This document shows, one piece after another, positions 32,448-42,313 of a stretch of DNA of 64,000 nt (its first letter is position 1; each line of letters starts with the position of its first letter). The stretch spans positions 21,414 through 85,413 of the forward strand of contig CAJIYW010000002.1 of NCBI GenBank assembly GCA_905181765.1, given 5' to 3'. The notes beneath the pieces were generated by a model. That model ran no database searches. It worked only from the letters and a program-made list of their open reading frames with translations, and was not told the DNA's origin. A program made the translations under genes and the position numbers. Source of the stretch: Flavobacteriales bacterium UBA6772. GTDB taxonomy: Bacteria > Bacteroidota > Bacteroidia > Flavobacteriales > Flavobacteriaceae.

Positions 32448-32455
32448 TATCTTTG
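32448..32455 (+). promoter_or_regulatory. Bacteroidota -7 promoter element TATCTTTG
   Basis: TAnnTTTG match upstream of the DEAD-box helicase. Confidence 0.5.
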
Positions 32456-32499
32456 TGGGTTGAAACAACTACATAAAGTTGCTTTCGTAAATATTATTT

Positions 32500-33807
32500 A
32501 TGACATTTAAAGATTTAGGTTTATCTCCACCGTTGGTAAAAGCAGTTGAAGAGAAAGGATATACCAAACCATCACCAATTCAAGAAAAAGCAATTCCACA
32601 TATATTAGCAGGAAAAGACATTTTAGCTTCGGCACAAACAGGAACAGGAAAAACAGCAGGTTTTACTTTACCTGTTTTACAGCATTTAGTAGCAACAAGA
32701 CACCCAAAATACAGGCCTTTACGTGTTTTAGTACTAACACCAACAAGAGAATTGGCTGCACAAGTGCAAGACAACGTAAGAGAATATAGTAAATATGTAG
32801 ATATTAAATCTGCAGTAGTTTTTGGTGGTGTAAACGCAAAACCACAAATTGCAACCTTAAGAAGTGGTGTAGACATTTTAGTAGCAACACCGGGTAGATT
32901 ACTAGATTTACATGATAGAAAAGCGCTTTCATTTAAAAGAATTGAAGTTTTAATTTTAGATGAAGCAGACAGAATGTTAGACATGGGTTTTGTTAGAGAC
33001 ATTAACAAAATTATAAGCTATATGCCTGCTGAGCGTCAAAACTTGATGTTCTCTGCAACCTTTTCTAATGATATTAAAAAGTTAGCCTCGGGTATTTTAA
33101 GAAACCCTGTTTCTGTAGAAACGGCTCCGCAAAATTCAACAGCAAAAAAAGTAACCCACAAGGTTTATAAGGTTGATAAAAGCAAAAAAACAGAGTTTAC
33201 TATAAAGTTAATAAAAGAAGGGAATTGGAATCAGGTTTTAATCTTTACAAGGACAAAACACGGTGCCAATAAATTAACTGAAAAGTTGGTAAAAGCAGGA
33301 ATTTCTGCAGCCGCTATTCACGGAAATAAAAGTCAAGGTGCAAGAACAAAAGCATTAAAAAACTTTAAAGATAATTCTATTAAAATTTTAGTTGCTACAG
33401 ATATTGCAGCGCGTGGTTTAGACATTCCTTTATTGCCGCATGTTGTTAATTTTGAATTGCCAAATGTACCAGAAGATTATGTGCATAGAATTGGTAGAAC
33501 AGGAAGAGCAGGAGCTGCCGGAGAAGCAATTTCTTTAGTATGTAGTGAAGAGAGTGAATACCAAAGTGAAATAGAAAAATTACTAAATGAGAAATTAGCT
33601 TCTACTATTGTAGAAGGTTTTGAACCAACAGATACAGATCCTCCAAAAAGAGCAGCATCACAAAGTAAAGGTTCTTTTGGTAAAAAGAATAAAGGAGGAG
33701 CTTCTCAAGGAAACAAACCAAAAAGCAAACCTCATTTTAAAGGAAACAAACCCTCTGAACCTTCTGGAAGAGGAAGATCTAATCCACCTAAAAAGAAGCG
33801 TTATTAA
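32500..33807 (+). CDS. DEAD/DEAH box RNA helicase (RhlE-like)
   Basis: [41 protein letters not shown]. Confidence 0.95.
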   Translation: MTFKDLGLSPPLVKAVEEKGYTKPSPIQEKAIPHILAGKDILASAQTGTGKTAGFTLPVLQHLVATRHPKYRPLRVLVLTPTRELAAQVQDNVREYSKYVDIKSAVVFGGVNAKPQIATLRSGVDILVATPGRLLDLHDRKALSFKRIEVLILDEADRMLDMGFVRDINKIISYMPAERQNLMFSATFSNDIKKLASGILRNPVSVETAPQNSTAKKVTHKVYKVDKSKKTEFTIKLIKEGNWNQVLIFTRTKHGANKLTEKLVKAGISAAAIHGNKSQGARTKALKNFKDNSIKILVATDIAARGLDIPLLPHVVNFELPNVPEDYVHRIGRTGRAGAAGEAISLVCSEESEYQSEIEKLLNEKLASTIVEGFEPTDTDPPKRAASQSKGSFGKKNKGGASQGNKPKSKPHFKGNKPSEPSGRGRSNPPKKKRY

Positions 33808-33884
33808 AACATAAGTAACTTCTTTAATTATATACTTCAAACCTTTTCTGTTTTTAAAAGCAGAGAGGGTTTTTTAATTATTGC

Positions 33885-33892
33885 TACCTTTG
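33885..33892 (+). promoter_or_regulatory. Bacteroidota -7 promoter element TACCTTTG
   Basis: TAnnTTTG match upstream of the M24 peptidase. Confidence 0.5.
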
Positions 33893-33915
33893 TATTTGAA
33901 TATAAATTTACTTGT

Positions 33916-35208
33916 ATGAAATACGATAAAATAGATCCACAGTTATTTATAAAAAACCGTAAAAACTTTGCTTCACAAATGAAGCCAAATAGTTTAGCTG
34001 TTTTCAATTCAAATGATATCTATCCAATAAGTGCAGATAGCACAATGCCATTTGAACAGCAAAGAGATCTCTTTTATTTAAGTGGTGTAGATCAAGAGGC
34101 AAGTGTATTAATGTTGTTTCCTGATTGTCCGAATGAAAATTTAAGAGAAGTTTTGTTTGTTACAGAAACCAATGCACATATTGCTGTTTGGGAAGGTGAA
34201 AAATTAACAAAAAAAGCAACAACTGATACCTCTGGTGTTGCAACAATATATTGGTTACAAGATCTAGAAAAAGTATTGTTTGAAATGACTTCTTACGCAG
34301 ATACTTTTTATATAAATACTAATGAACACTATAGAGCAAATGTAGAAACTGAAACGCGTGAAGATCGTTTTACAAAATGGTTATTAGCAAAATACCCTGC
34401 ACATTCTGTAGCAAAAAGCAATCCTATTTTACAAAGATTGCGCGCTGTAAAAGACCCAATTGAATTGGCTTTAATGCAACAGGCCTGCGATATTACAGAA
34501 AAAGGATTTCGTAGACTTTTAAATTTTACAAAACCAGGTGTTTGGGAATATGAAATTGAGGCTGAATTGTTGCATGAATTTATTAGAAATCGCTCTAAAG
34601 GATTTGCATATACACCAATTATTGCTGCAGGAAACAACGCAAATGTTTTACATTATATAGAAAACAATAGGCAATGTAAAAGTGGAGATCTAATTTTATT
34701 AGATGTTGCTGCAGAATACGCAAATTACGCATCAGATTTAACAAGAACAATTCCTGTTTCTGGAAAATTTTCTGAAAGACAAAAAGCAGTTTATAATGCT
34801 GTAAACCATGTTAAAAAAGAAGCTACAAACATGTTACTTCCTGGAACTTTATGGAAAGAATACCATGTAGAAGTAGGTAAAATTATGACTTCAGAATTAC
34901 TAAAACTAGGCTTACTAGACAAAGCTGATATTCAAAATGAAGATAAAAACTGGCCCGCATACAAGCAATACTTTATGCACGGAACTTCGCACCACATTGG
35001 TTTAGATACCCATGATTACGGATTGCTCCACGAACCAATGCAAGCAAATAATGTATTTACTGTAGAGCCTGGAATTTATATTCCTAAAGAGGGTTTTGGT
35101 ATTCGTTTAGAAGATGATGTTGTCATTCAAGAAAAAGGAACACCGTTTAATTTAATGGGAAATATACCTATTGAAGCAGATGAGATTGAAGATATTATGC
35201 AAGGTTAA
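33916..35208 (+). CDS. aminopeptidase P family protein (M24)
   Basis: LLDVAAEYANYASDLTRTIPVSG, HGTSHHIGLDTHD, EPGIYIP. Confidence 0.95.
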   Translation: MKYDKIDPQLFIKNRKNFASQMKPNSLAVFNSNDIYPISADSTMPFEQQRDLFYLSGVDQEASVLMLFPDCPNENLREVLFVTETNAHIAVWEGEKLTKKATTDTSGVATIYWLQDLEKVLFEMTSYADTFYINTNEHYRANVETETREDRFTKWLLAKYPAHSVAKSNPILQRLRAVKDPIELALMQQACDITEKGFRRLLNFTKPGVWEYEIEAELLHEFIRNRSKGFAYTPIIAAGNNANVLHYIENNRQCKSGDLILLDVAAEYANYASDLTRTIPVSGKFSERQKAVYNAVNHVKKEATNMLLPGTLWKEYHVEVGKIMTSELLKLGLLDKADIQNEDKNWPAYKQYFMHGTSHHIGLDTHDYGLLHEPMQANNVFTVEPGIYIPKEGFGIRLEDDVVIQEKGTPFNLMGNIPIEADEIEDIMQG

Positions 35209-35342
35209 ACGCTACACATGTAAGACAAAGCGGGTTGAAATACTCGCTTTTTTTATCCTCTCCGTTACAATTGAGTCTTCAAAAACCTCTTGTTTCATTA
35301 CACCAATAAAAATTAGCAAAACCAGCACTAATAAAACTTAAT

Positions 35343-38300
35343 TTATTTTCTTTTAGCGTTATTGGTTTTTAAAATGGTGAGTTCATCATTTTTATTAAGT
35401 GTAATAAAATGTAAAGTACCATCAATTATAATCTTTTCAATTGTCTTTGCTTCTTTATTATTAAAGTAACTATTATCATTTAAAAACTGATAACTTCCAG
35501 TTTTGTTTCCTAACAAAACATAGCCTTTAGAAGCATCATATCTTATGGTTTCTACTTCTGAGTCGTTTATGTTTCCTACCCCAAAAATATCTAAATAACC
35601 ATCGTTATTTACATCTGCAACTTCAATATTTAAAGTTGGCGAAAATTGTGCTTCATTTGGTAATTCTATAATTTCAAATTGCCCATTTCCTTTATTTTTT
35701 AAAATAACAGAAGCAAAACTATGCGCAATAAAGTGCGATGCGTTATCTAACTTTTCTAAACCATAAATTTGTGGCATCGTAGCTGAAGCAAATTCTGCAA
35801 ATGTTTTTACTTTAGCATCTAAAAAAGGAGTCTGTTGTGTAGAACATTCTTTACCTCGAATTGGCAATAAATCTCCAGTTTTCGAAACCTTGCTTAAAGC
35901 AATATCAAAGCTAGAATTAGCATCAAAATAATCGGCATAAATATGCAAGGGTTTTTCTTCTGTTGGATGAAATTTATTGTTCTTCCCCCAATTACCAATA
36001 ATGTAATCTACATTTCCATCTTTGTCTAAATCGGATGCTGTAATTGTTTGAAACCATCCATTTACATTAGTAATTCCATCAATTTCTTTTAGATAGAATT
36101 TACTTTCTTTATTTTCATAAAATGTAATTGGCATCCATTCTCCAACAACAATTAAATCTTGGTCTCCATCATTATCAAAATCAGAAAATAGAGCATCATT
36201 TATCATTCTTAAATTTGAGATGTTATCAAACTTTTCATCAATTACATTGATATATTTTCCATTTTTATTTTCTAGGAAATATGGTTTGTCAGATAATGGA
36301 TATTGACCATGTTTCACTCTACTTCCCACAAAAATGTCTTGTTCACCATCTTTGTCAAAATCTGCAAAGGCAATTCCTTTTGTATTGTTTAAAGCAGTTG
36401 GAAGTTCCCCTTTTTTAAACCGACCTTTTCCATTGTTTATGTAGATTCTATCTTGCAGTAATTTATTATTTGTTTCAACTTCATAACCTCCAGATGTAAT
36501 ATATAAATCTAAATCGCTGTCATTATCAATGTCTATAAATTTTGCATCAGTATCTTCAAACTCTTTTTCTAGATTGAATAATTTATTGTTTGTTTCAGTG
36601 AATCTTCCATTTTCTTTTTGAATAAATAAAGCTGCTTTTTCACCTTTAGAATTTCCAACATAAAAATCATCTAAACCATCATTATTAACATCTCCAATTA
36701 CAAGAGGAGAACTCATTTCTGATTGTTTCTGAGGTAATAATATTTGCTTTTTAAAATCATTGAAATTATTTTCTTTCTGCTGATAATTAATTCCAATTTC
36801 TGATGCATTTATTTTTTCAAATAAACTGTTTTTTGAGTTTTCAATAAGTCCATTTTCTGATCCGTTTTTATAATCAATTTTTATGTTTGAATTGATTTTA
36901 ATATTTGTTATTTTTTGAGATTTACCGTTTTTCCAATCAACTAAAACACTATCAATTTTTGTATTTTCTCCTAAACCAAAATGAAGTTTATTACTTACAG
37001 ATGATTGAAAACCTCTACTTACAAATTGTTGCCTAGATTGCTGTAATCCATCAGAAAAGACAGTTATAACTGCACCAATTCCTGATATATTTTTTGTGGG
37101 TCCAGTTAAAGAAAAAGTAACGTAACTTTTATTAGAATTATTCCTGTAAACAGAAGCTTTTTCTGCTTGATTATTAACGATTAAATCTAAATCTCCATCA
37201 TTGTCTAAATCTACATAAACGGCTCCATTAGAATTTATTTTAGCATCTAAACCCCACTTTTTAGAAGTGTTTTCAAATGTTAAGTCTTGTTTGTTTTTAA
37301 AAATATAATTACTTAATTTATGAGAAGGCATCATGTCAATTGCCTGTTCTAAAGAAACTTTCTTACGGTTTCTAATGTTGTTTCTCATTTGATTTCTAAA
37401 ATCTTGATTCGATAAATCATGCTCAATTCCGTTAGTTACAAACACATCATTAAAACCATCGTTATCAAAATCTGCAATTAATGGGGCCCAACTCCAATCA
37501 GTTTTTGCAATTCCTGCTAATTGACCAATTTCTGAAAACGTTCCATTTCCATTATTTAGTTGCAGCATATTAGACATATATTGATGATGATACCCTATAT
37601 CTACCAATTGATTAAAATTAGAAATACTCATTGTTGCCATGTTTTCTTTTCCACGAATATGATCTTCTGCCATCATATCTAACACAATTAAATCTGGCTG
37701 TAAATCATTATTAATATCAGCAAAATCAGAACCCATACTGTTGGAAGAAATATGATTAAAATGGGTTAATGCTTCGTCTTTAAAAGTGCCATTCCCTTGA
37801 TTTATGTACAAAAAATCAGGTTCTAAAAAATCGTTAGCTACAAATATATCTGGTAAATTATCATTGTTAAAATCGCCAATTGAAGCACTTAACCCCCAGG
37901 CTTTATTAAGTATTCCCGCTTCTTTAGTAATGTTTGTAAATGTAGATCCGTCATTTCTAAATAATTGATCAGAATTGTAATCTTCTTTAGTTTGTTGAAT
38001 TCTCTGGTCTATATTTACATTATTTCTAAAGTCTTTACGATGATTCACTAAATACATATCTAAATCTTCATCATTATCAAAGTCGAAAAAATAAGCTTGT
38101 GTAGAAAATCCAAAATGATCTAAACCATAACCTGCTGCGTTTTCTTTAAAAGTATTGTCTTTTTGATTGATAAAAAGTTTGTTCTTTCTATTTTGATGAC
38201 TCTTTAAGGAACCGGATTTACAGACGTAAATATCTAGCCAACCATCATTGTTTATATCAATCATTGTAACTCCAGTTGTCCAACCAATATTATCAGAAAC

Positions 38301-38633
38301 TTTTGCTTTTACAGTAATGTCTTTAAATTCTAAATTGCCTTGGTTTAAGTATAATCTGTTGGACTCTTGGTTAGATGTAAAGTACACATCTTCTAAACCA
38401 TCATTATTAACATCTCCAACTGCAACACCTCCTCCATTATAAATATAGGCGTAATTTAGAAAGTTAAAGTAGAGACTTTCTTTAACCGTGTTTTTAAAAT
38501 GAATATTAGTTTTGTTATTATCAACTAAATTAAAAAGGGTGGTGCTTTCCTTTTCTTTTTTTGTTGAACATTGAAAGCATAAAATTAGAACGATTACTAA
38601 AGGAAATATGTTTTTGTTATGCTTTAATTTCAT
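35343..38633 (-). CDS. FG-GAP/VCBS repeat lipoprotein with ASPIC/UnbV-like domain
   Basis: Lipobox LILCFQCSTKK; repeated GDVNNDGLEDVYF, DINNDGWLDIYV; GIGAVITVFSDGLQQSRQ. Confidence 0.9.
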   Translation of the reverse strand: MKLKHNKNIFPLVIVLILCFQCSTKKEKESTTLFNLVDNNKTNIHFKNTVKESLYFNFLNYAYIYNGGGVAVGDVNNDGLEDVYFTSNQESNRLYLNQGNLEFKDITVKAKVSDNIGWTTGVTMIDINNDGWLDIYVCKSGSLKSHQNRKNKLFINQKDNTFKENAAGYGLDHFGFSTQAYFFDFDNDEDLDMYLVNHRKDFRNNVNIDQRIQQTKEDYNSDQLFRNDGSTFTNITKEAGILNKAWGLSASIGDFNNDNLPDIFVANDFLEPDFLYINQGNGTFKDEALTHFNHISSNSMGSDFADINNDLQPDLIVLDMMAEDHIRGKENMATMSISNFNQLVDIGYHHQYMSNMLQLNNGNGTFSEIGQLAGIAKTDWSWAPLIADFDNDGFNDVFVTNGIEHDLSNQDFRNQMRNNIRNRKKVSLEQAIDMMPSHKLSNYIFKNKQDLTFENTSKKWGLDAKINSNGAVYVDLDNDGDLDLIVNNQAEKASVYRNNSNKSYVTFSLTGPTKNISGIGAVITVFSDGLQQSRQQFVSRGFQSSVSNKLHFGLGENTKIDSVLVDWKNGKSQKITNIKINSNIKIDYKNGSENGLIENSKNSLFEKINASEIGINYQQKENNFNDFKKQILLPQKQSEMSSPLVIGDVNNDGLDDFYVGNSKGEKAALFIQKENGRFTETNNKLFNLEKEFEDTDAKFIDIDNDSDLDLYITSGGYEVETNNKLLQDRIYINNGKGRFKKGELPTALNNTKGIAFADFDKDGEQDIFVGSRVKHGQYPLSDKPYFLENKNGKYINVIDEKFDNISNLRMINDALFSDFDNDGDQDLIVVGEWMPITFYENKESKFYLKEIDGITNVNGWFQTITASDLDKDGNVDYIIGNWGKNNKFHPTEEKPLHIYADYFDANSSFDIALSKVSKTGDLLPIRGKECSTQQTPFLDAKVKTFAEFASATMPQIYGLEKLDNASHFIAHSFASVILKNKGNGQFEIIELPNEAQFSPTLNIEVADVNNDGYLDIFGVGNINDSEVETIRYDASKGYVLLGNKTGSYQFLNDNSYFNNKEAKTIEKIIIDGTLHFITLNKNDELTILKTNNAKRK

Positions 38634-38655
38634 TTTTATACTTTTATCTCCAAAA

Positions 38656-39513
38656 TTAGGTAATAGAATTTTCTGCTTTTATATAATTTATTAAATTATC
38701 TATGGGTCTTTGTATATAACTAGCGGCGTTAAATCCATGTTTTTTCAGTTGATTAGAAATGCACTCCTTTCCGTGAAATGCAATTGAACCAACAAAATGC
38801 AGAGGCACAGTTTCTAACTCTTTTGAGTATTGTAATATATGGTTTTTAATAAATATATCCATTACCTCATTAATCAATTTTTTCATGAAAGGATGTTCTT
38901 CATTTTCAAAAACAAATGGCGCAAAATTGGCTAAATATTTATTTGGTGTCTTAGATTGGTAGAGTTTTTTAATCACCTTTTTCTCTTTTAAGTCATATTT
39001 ATTTTTAAATAAAATGCGAAGATTTTCTGGCATTTGACGATAATAATACCCTTTCAAAAGCTCCTTCCCAAGGTGGTTTCCACTTCCTTCATCCATTACG
39101 ATATATCCTAAAGATGTCGATTTATTAATAATAGATACTCCATCATAAAAACAACAATTAGAACCAGTACCTAGTATACAAACTACTGCAGGTGTATTTG
39201 TTGTAGCATAAACAGCAGCCATTGTGTCTTCCTCTACAAGGGAAGTTGCTTTATTGAAGTATGAATTTAAAACAAGATGAACGTTATTTTTGTTTTTAGA
39301 CGTATTACAACCAGCTCCAAAAAAATAAATTGACTTTACCTGTTCTTTATAGTTAGCTAAATCAGCGTTTTCTGAAATAATATTTTTTAATTCCTTCTTT
39401 TTTAAAATTGCAGGATTCAATCCTTTTGTTCTTATTCTTGTAGGTACTGTTTTAGAAGAGTCTAAAAGAACCCAATCACATTTTGTTGAACCACTTTCTG
39501 CAATTAATATCAT
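38656..39513 (-). CDS. BadF/BadG-type N-acetylglucosamine kinase-like protein
   Basis: ILIAESGSTKCDWVLLD; CILGTGSNCCFYDG; DEGSGNHLGKELLKGYYY. Confidence 0.9.
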   Translation of the reverse strand: MILIAESGSTKCDWVLLDSSKTVPTRIRTKGLNPAILKKKELKNIISENADLANYKEQVKSIYFFGAGCNTSKNKNNVHLVLNSYFNKATSLVEEDTMAAVYATTNTPAVVCILGTGSNCCFYDGVSIINKSTSLGYIVMDEGSGNHLGKELLKGYYYRQMPENLRILFKNKYDLKEKKVIKKLYQSKTPNKYLANFAPFVFENEEHPFMKKLINEVMDIFIKNHILQYSKELETVPLHFVGSIAFHGKECISNQLKKHGFNAASYIQRPIDNLINYIKAENSIT

Positions 39514-39516
39514 TTG

Positions 39517-39735
39517 TTAGTTTTTTAATAAAAGATTATAAATAGATATTATTTTGTCAAATATCATTTGTCCATTTTCTAGAACTTTACTTTCTAAATT
39601 AATTTCGACGATAACCTTTACATTCTCAACTTCATTTTTAATATGAAAATTCCCTTCAGTAAAAAAAACATGCAATCCGTTAAATTCATCTTGCAAATAC
39701 AAATCGAACGCACCACTTACCCAACTTAAAAACAC
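39517..39735 (-). CDS. hypothetical short ORF (GTG start; possible remnant)
   Basis: 72 aa ORF 4 nt from the kinase gene; no ATG, frame open further upstream. Confidence 0.35.
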   Translation of the reverse strand: MFLSWVSGAFDLYLQDEFNGLHVFFTEGNFHIKNEVENVKVIVEINLESKVLENGQMIFDKIISIYNLLLKN

Positions 39736-39833
39736 GTGATACTTCTTGCTAGAATTATATAACGCTTTCTTATTTAATTGATAATAAGGGCGACAAAAGA
39801 AGTTTCTGCAGTAGCATTTATAATGTTTATGTT

Positions 39834-41882
39834 TTAGTTAATTAGGTATTTCGATTTACAGAAGTTAATTAACTTATTTAAAGATCCTAAAATGGCTAAT
39901 TCTACATCTTGACAAGGTTCTTTAAGTTCTTTTAAAAGATTATCTGCTTTCTTCAAGTTTACTTTCGAAATTCTTTGATTTTGTAGAGTAGTTTGAATTA
40001 AGTTAGAAATTTGAGATACGTTTTTTGATAATGGTTCTAAAGATTTCGTTATCGGATTTTGATTGATTTTCTGTAGATCAGAATAATTTGTTGACCAATT
40101 TTTCAAATAGTTAGTTATTTTACTCAAACTATTTCTATCTCTATTTTTTAAAAATAAATCAATTTGATTATTAAAATTGACAGCGTCTTCAGCATCAGCA
40201 GAACAGGCATCTGCAAATAATGTAAAAGGAGAAAATGTTTTGTACTCTGTGCCTCCTTTATTCCTAGAATAAATTTTTATAGGTTCACAAATTTTAGATA
40301 AAGTTTTTAAGGCTTCTATATTCTGATGATTACTAATGTTTCTTAGAATTACATCTTTATTTCTAATGTGCGTAATGCCAAGTTCTTCTAATTGAAAATT
40401 AATAACCTTCAGCCTCTTTTGCATGTTTTTTAGATCATTTACCTCTTTTGCAGACCAAAAACGTTCTGCAATCGCTGCAGTTCGTGGCCAAATTCTAGAA
40501 TCTATTGTAAGTGGTGTAACTAACTCACTCCACATTGTTGCTTCGGCTCCTAAAATTCTTTTACGCTCGTCTTTAGTTAAAATAGCGTTTCCTATAGGGT
40601 CAACTAAATAATGGTGTTCTACAGACAACATTCTATCAATATAGTACCCTGCAGAAAGAACCGTTTGATACCCTTTTTTTGCAGCTTCAATTAATGTACT
40701 TTGTTTTAAACCTTCATGTTTTCCTCTCCAAGAATGAATAACAGCTGTTGTTGGGGTAGAAGGCGTTAAAATTTCATCCCAACCCATTAATTTTTTACCT
40801 AATTTTTTTAATATTTTTTCTAATCTGATATTAAAATAGGTTTGTAGTTCGTGATTATTTTTTAAATTATGTTTCTTTTTAAATTTTTGAATCTCTGTAT
40901 TTGAATCCCAATGTTTTCCTTCATTTTCATCACCTCCAATATGAAAATATTCATCAGGAAATAATGGAGCAATTTCGTTAAATAAAGTTTCTAAGAAAAG
41001 GTAGGTAACTTCTTTAGAAGGATTTAAAGTTGGATCAAAAACTCCTGAAAAACGCTCAACTTTATAGCTGTAATCATCTTTACTTCCCAATTGTGGGTAT
41101 GCAGATAATATTGCAGATGCATGACCAGGAACATCAAATTCTGGAATTACTCTAATACCTAAATTAGAAGCGTATTTAACAACATCTTTAATTTGATTTT
41201 GCGTATAATATAAGCCATCAGCGGCAATCTTTTGTAATTTTGGATACACTTTAGATTCAACTCTAAAACCTTGATCATCAGTTAAATGCCAGTGAAAAAC
41301 ATTTAGTTTTACAGAAGCCATTGCATCTAAATTACGTTTTAAAACTTCTATTGGCTGAAAATGTCGCGCAACATCTATCATTAAGCCTCTCCAAACAAAT
41401 CTTGGTGAATCTTTAATAGAAACTCCTTCGAAATAATAACCTGAATTATTGAAATTAACAAGCTGTAATAATGTTTCTAATCCTCTTAAAGCACCAACAT
41501 CAGTTGTTGCTTTTATTAATACGTTGCTTGCATTTATATCTAAAGAGTAAGTTTCGTCACTTTCTGTTGATAAATTAGATACTGTATCAAAACTAATTAC
41601 TATGGATGTTTTTTTATCTTTTATAGGGAAACCAACATCAATAAAAACACCAGTTCTGTTTGCTAACCTTCTTAAAAATTTAATTGAAGCGTTTGTAGCC
41701 CTTTTTTTTAAATCATCTCCAGAAATTGAAATAGTTAATTTTTCATCGATTTTAAATGAAGAATTATTTTCAACAATTTCTTGTGGCCAAGGCATTAAAT
41801 TATATTTTTTTTCTAAATTTTCTTGAGAAAAAAAATTTTGATGAAATATACCAATAAATAATATTAAAATGATTTTCTTCAT
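39834..41882 (-). CDS. beta-N-acetylhexosaminidase, GH20
   Basis: FVWRGLMIDVARHFQP, FHWHLTDDQGFR, FHIGGDE. Confidence 0.96.
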   Translation of the reverse strand: MKKIILILFIGIFHQNFFSQENLEKKYNLMPWPQEIVENNSSFKIDEKLTISISGDDLKKRATNASIKFLRRLANRTGVFIDVGFPIKDKKTSIVISFDTVSNLSTESDETYSLDINASNVLIKATTDVGALRGLETLLQLVNFNNSGYYFEGVSIKDSPRFVWRGLMIDVARHFQPIEVLKRNLDAMASVKLNVFHWHLTDDQGFRVESKVYPKLQKIAADGLYYTQNQIKDVVKYASNLGIRVIPEFDVPGHASAILSAYPQLGSKDDYSYKVERFSGVFDPTLNPSKEVTYLFLETLFNEIAPLFPDEYFHIGGDENEGKHWDSNTEIQKFKKKHNLKNNHELQTYFNIRLEKILKKLGKKLMGWDEILTPSTPTTAVIHSWRGKHEGLKQSTLIEAAKKGYQTVLSAGYYIDRMLSVEHHYLVDPIGNAILTKDERKRILGAEATMWSELVTPLTIDSRIWPRTAAIAERFWSAKEVNDLKNMQKRLKVINFQLEELGITHIRNKDVILRNISNHQNIEALKTLSKICEPIKIYSRNKGGTEYKTFSPFTLFADACSADAEDAVNFNNQIDLFLKNRDRNSLSKITNYLKNWSTNYSDLQKINQNPITKSLEPLSKNVSQISNLIQTTLQNQRISKVNLKKADNLLKELKEPCQDVELAILGSLNKLINFCKSKYLIN

Positions 41883-42311
41883 TAGTTCAGTTTTATGTAT
41901 TTTTCTCGGATGTATCTGTTAATTCCTGCCGCTGCTACTTTTTCAATACCAGATTGAATTAAAGTATCCCTTTAACTACAATTTTGAATGAGAATTGATG
42001 TTTTTTAATTGCTTCTACAGTTGTGAAATTGAGTGTTTCTGTATAGTTATCATCTTTTAAAATATAAGAACCAGCAACACTGTAATAATTTTTTGTGTCT
42101 GAGTTTTCTTGATTAAAAAAAAACTTTTATTAATGATTTTTATAAAAGAGGTATTTGATAAATCTTTTAATTTTAAAGAATAATTTTCAATAATTTCAGT
42201 ATAAACCATTTTCCACGTTCATTCAGTTTTATTATTCGTAATTAAAGAAGTTCTTTTACTGCAATTAATAAAACTATAAATAATACTTTAAAAAAAGACT
42301 ATTCTTTTCAT
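41882..42311 (-). pseudogene. decayed lipocalin-like/small secreted lipoprotein
   Basis: Reverse strand: MKRIVFF*SIIYSFINCSKRTSLITNNKTE*TWKMVYTEIIENYSLKLKDLSNTSFIKIINKSFFFNQENSDTKNYYSVAGSYILKDDNYTETLNFTTVEAIKKHQFSFKIVVKG[frameshift]DTLIQSGIEKVAAAGINRYIREKYIKLN*. Two in-frame stops and one frameshift; overlaps the GH20 start as TAATG. Confidence 0.75.
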
Positions 42312-42313
42312 TG

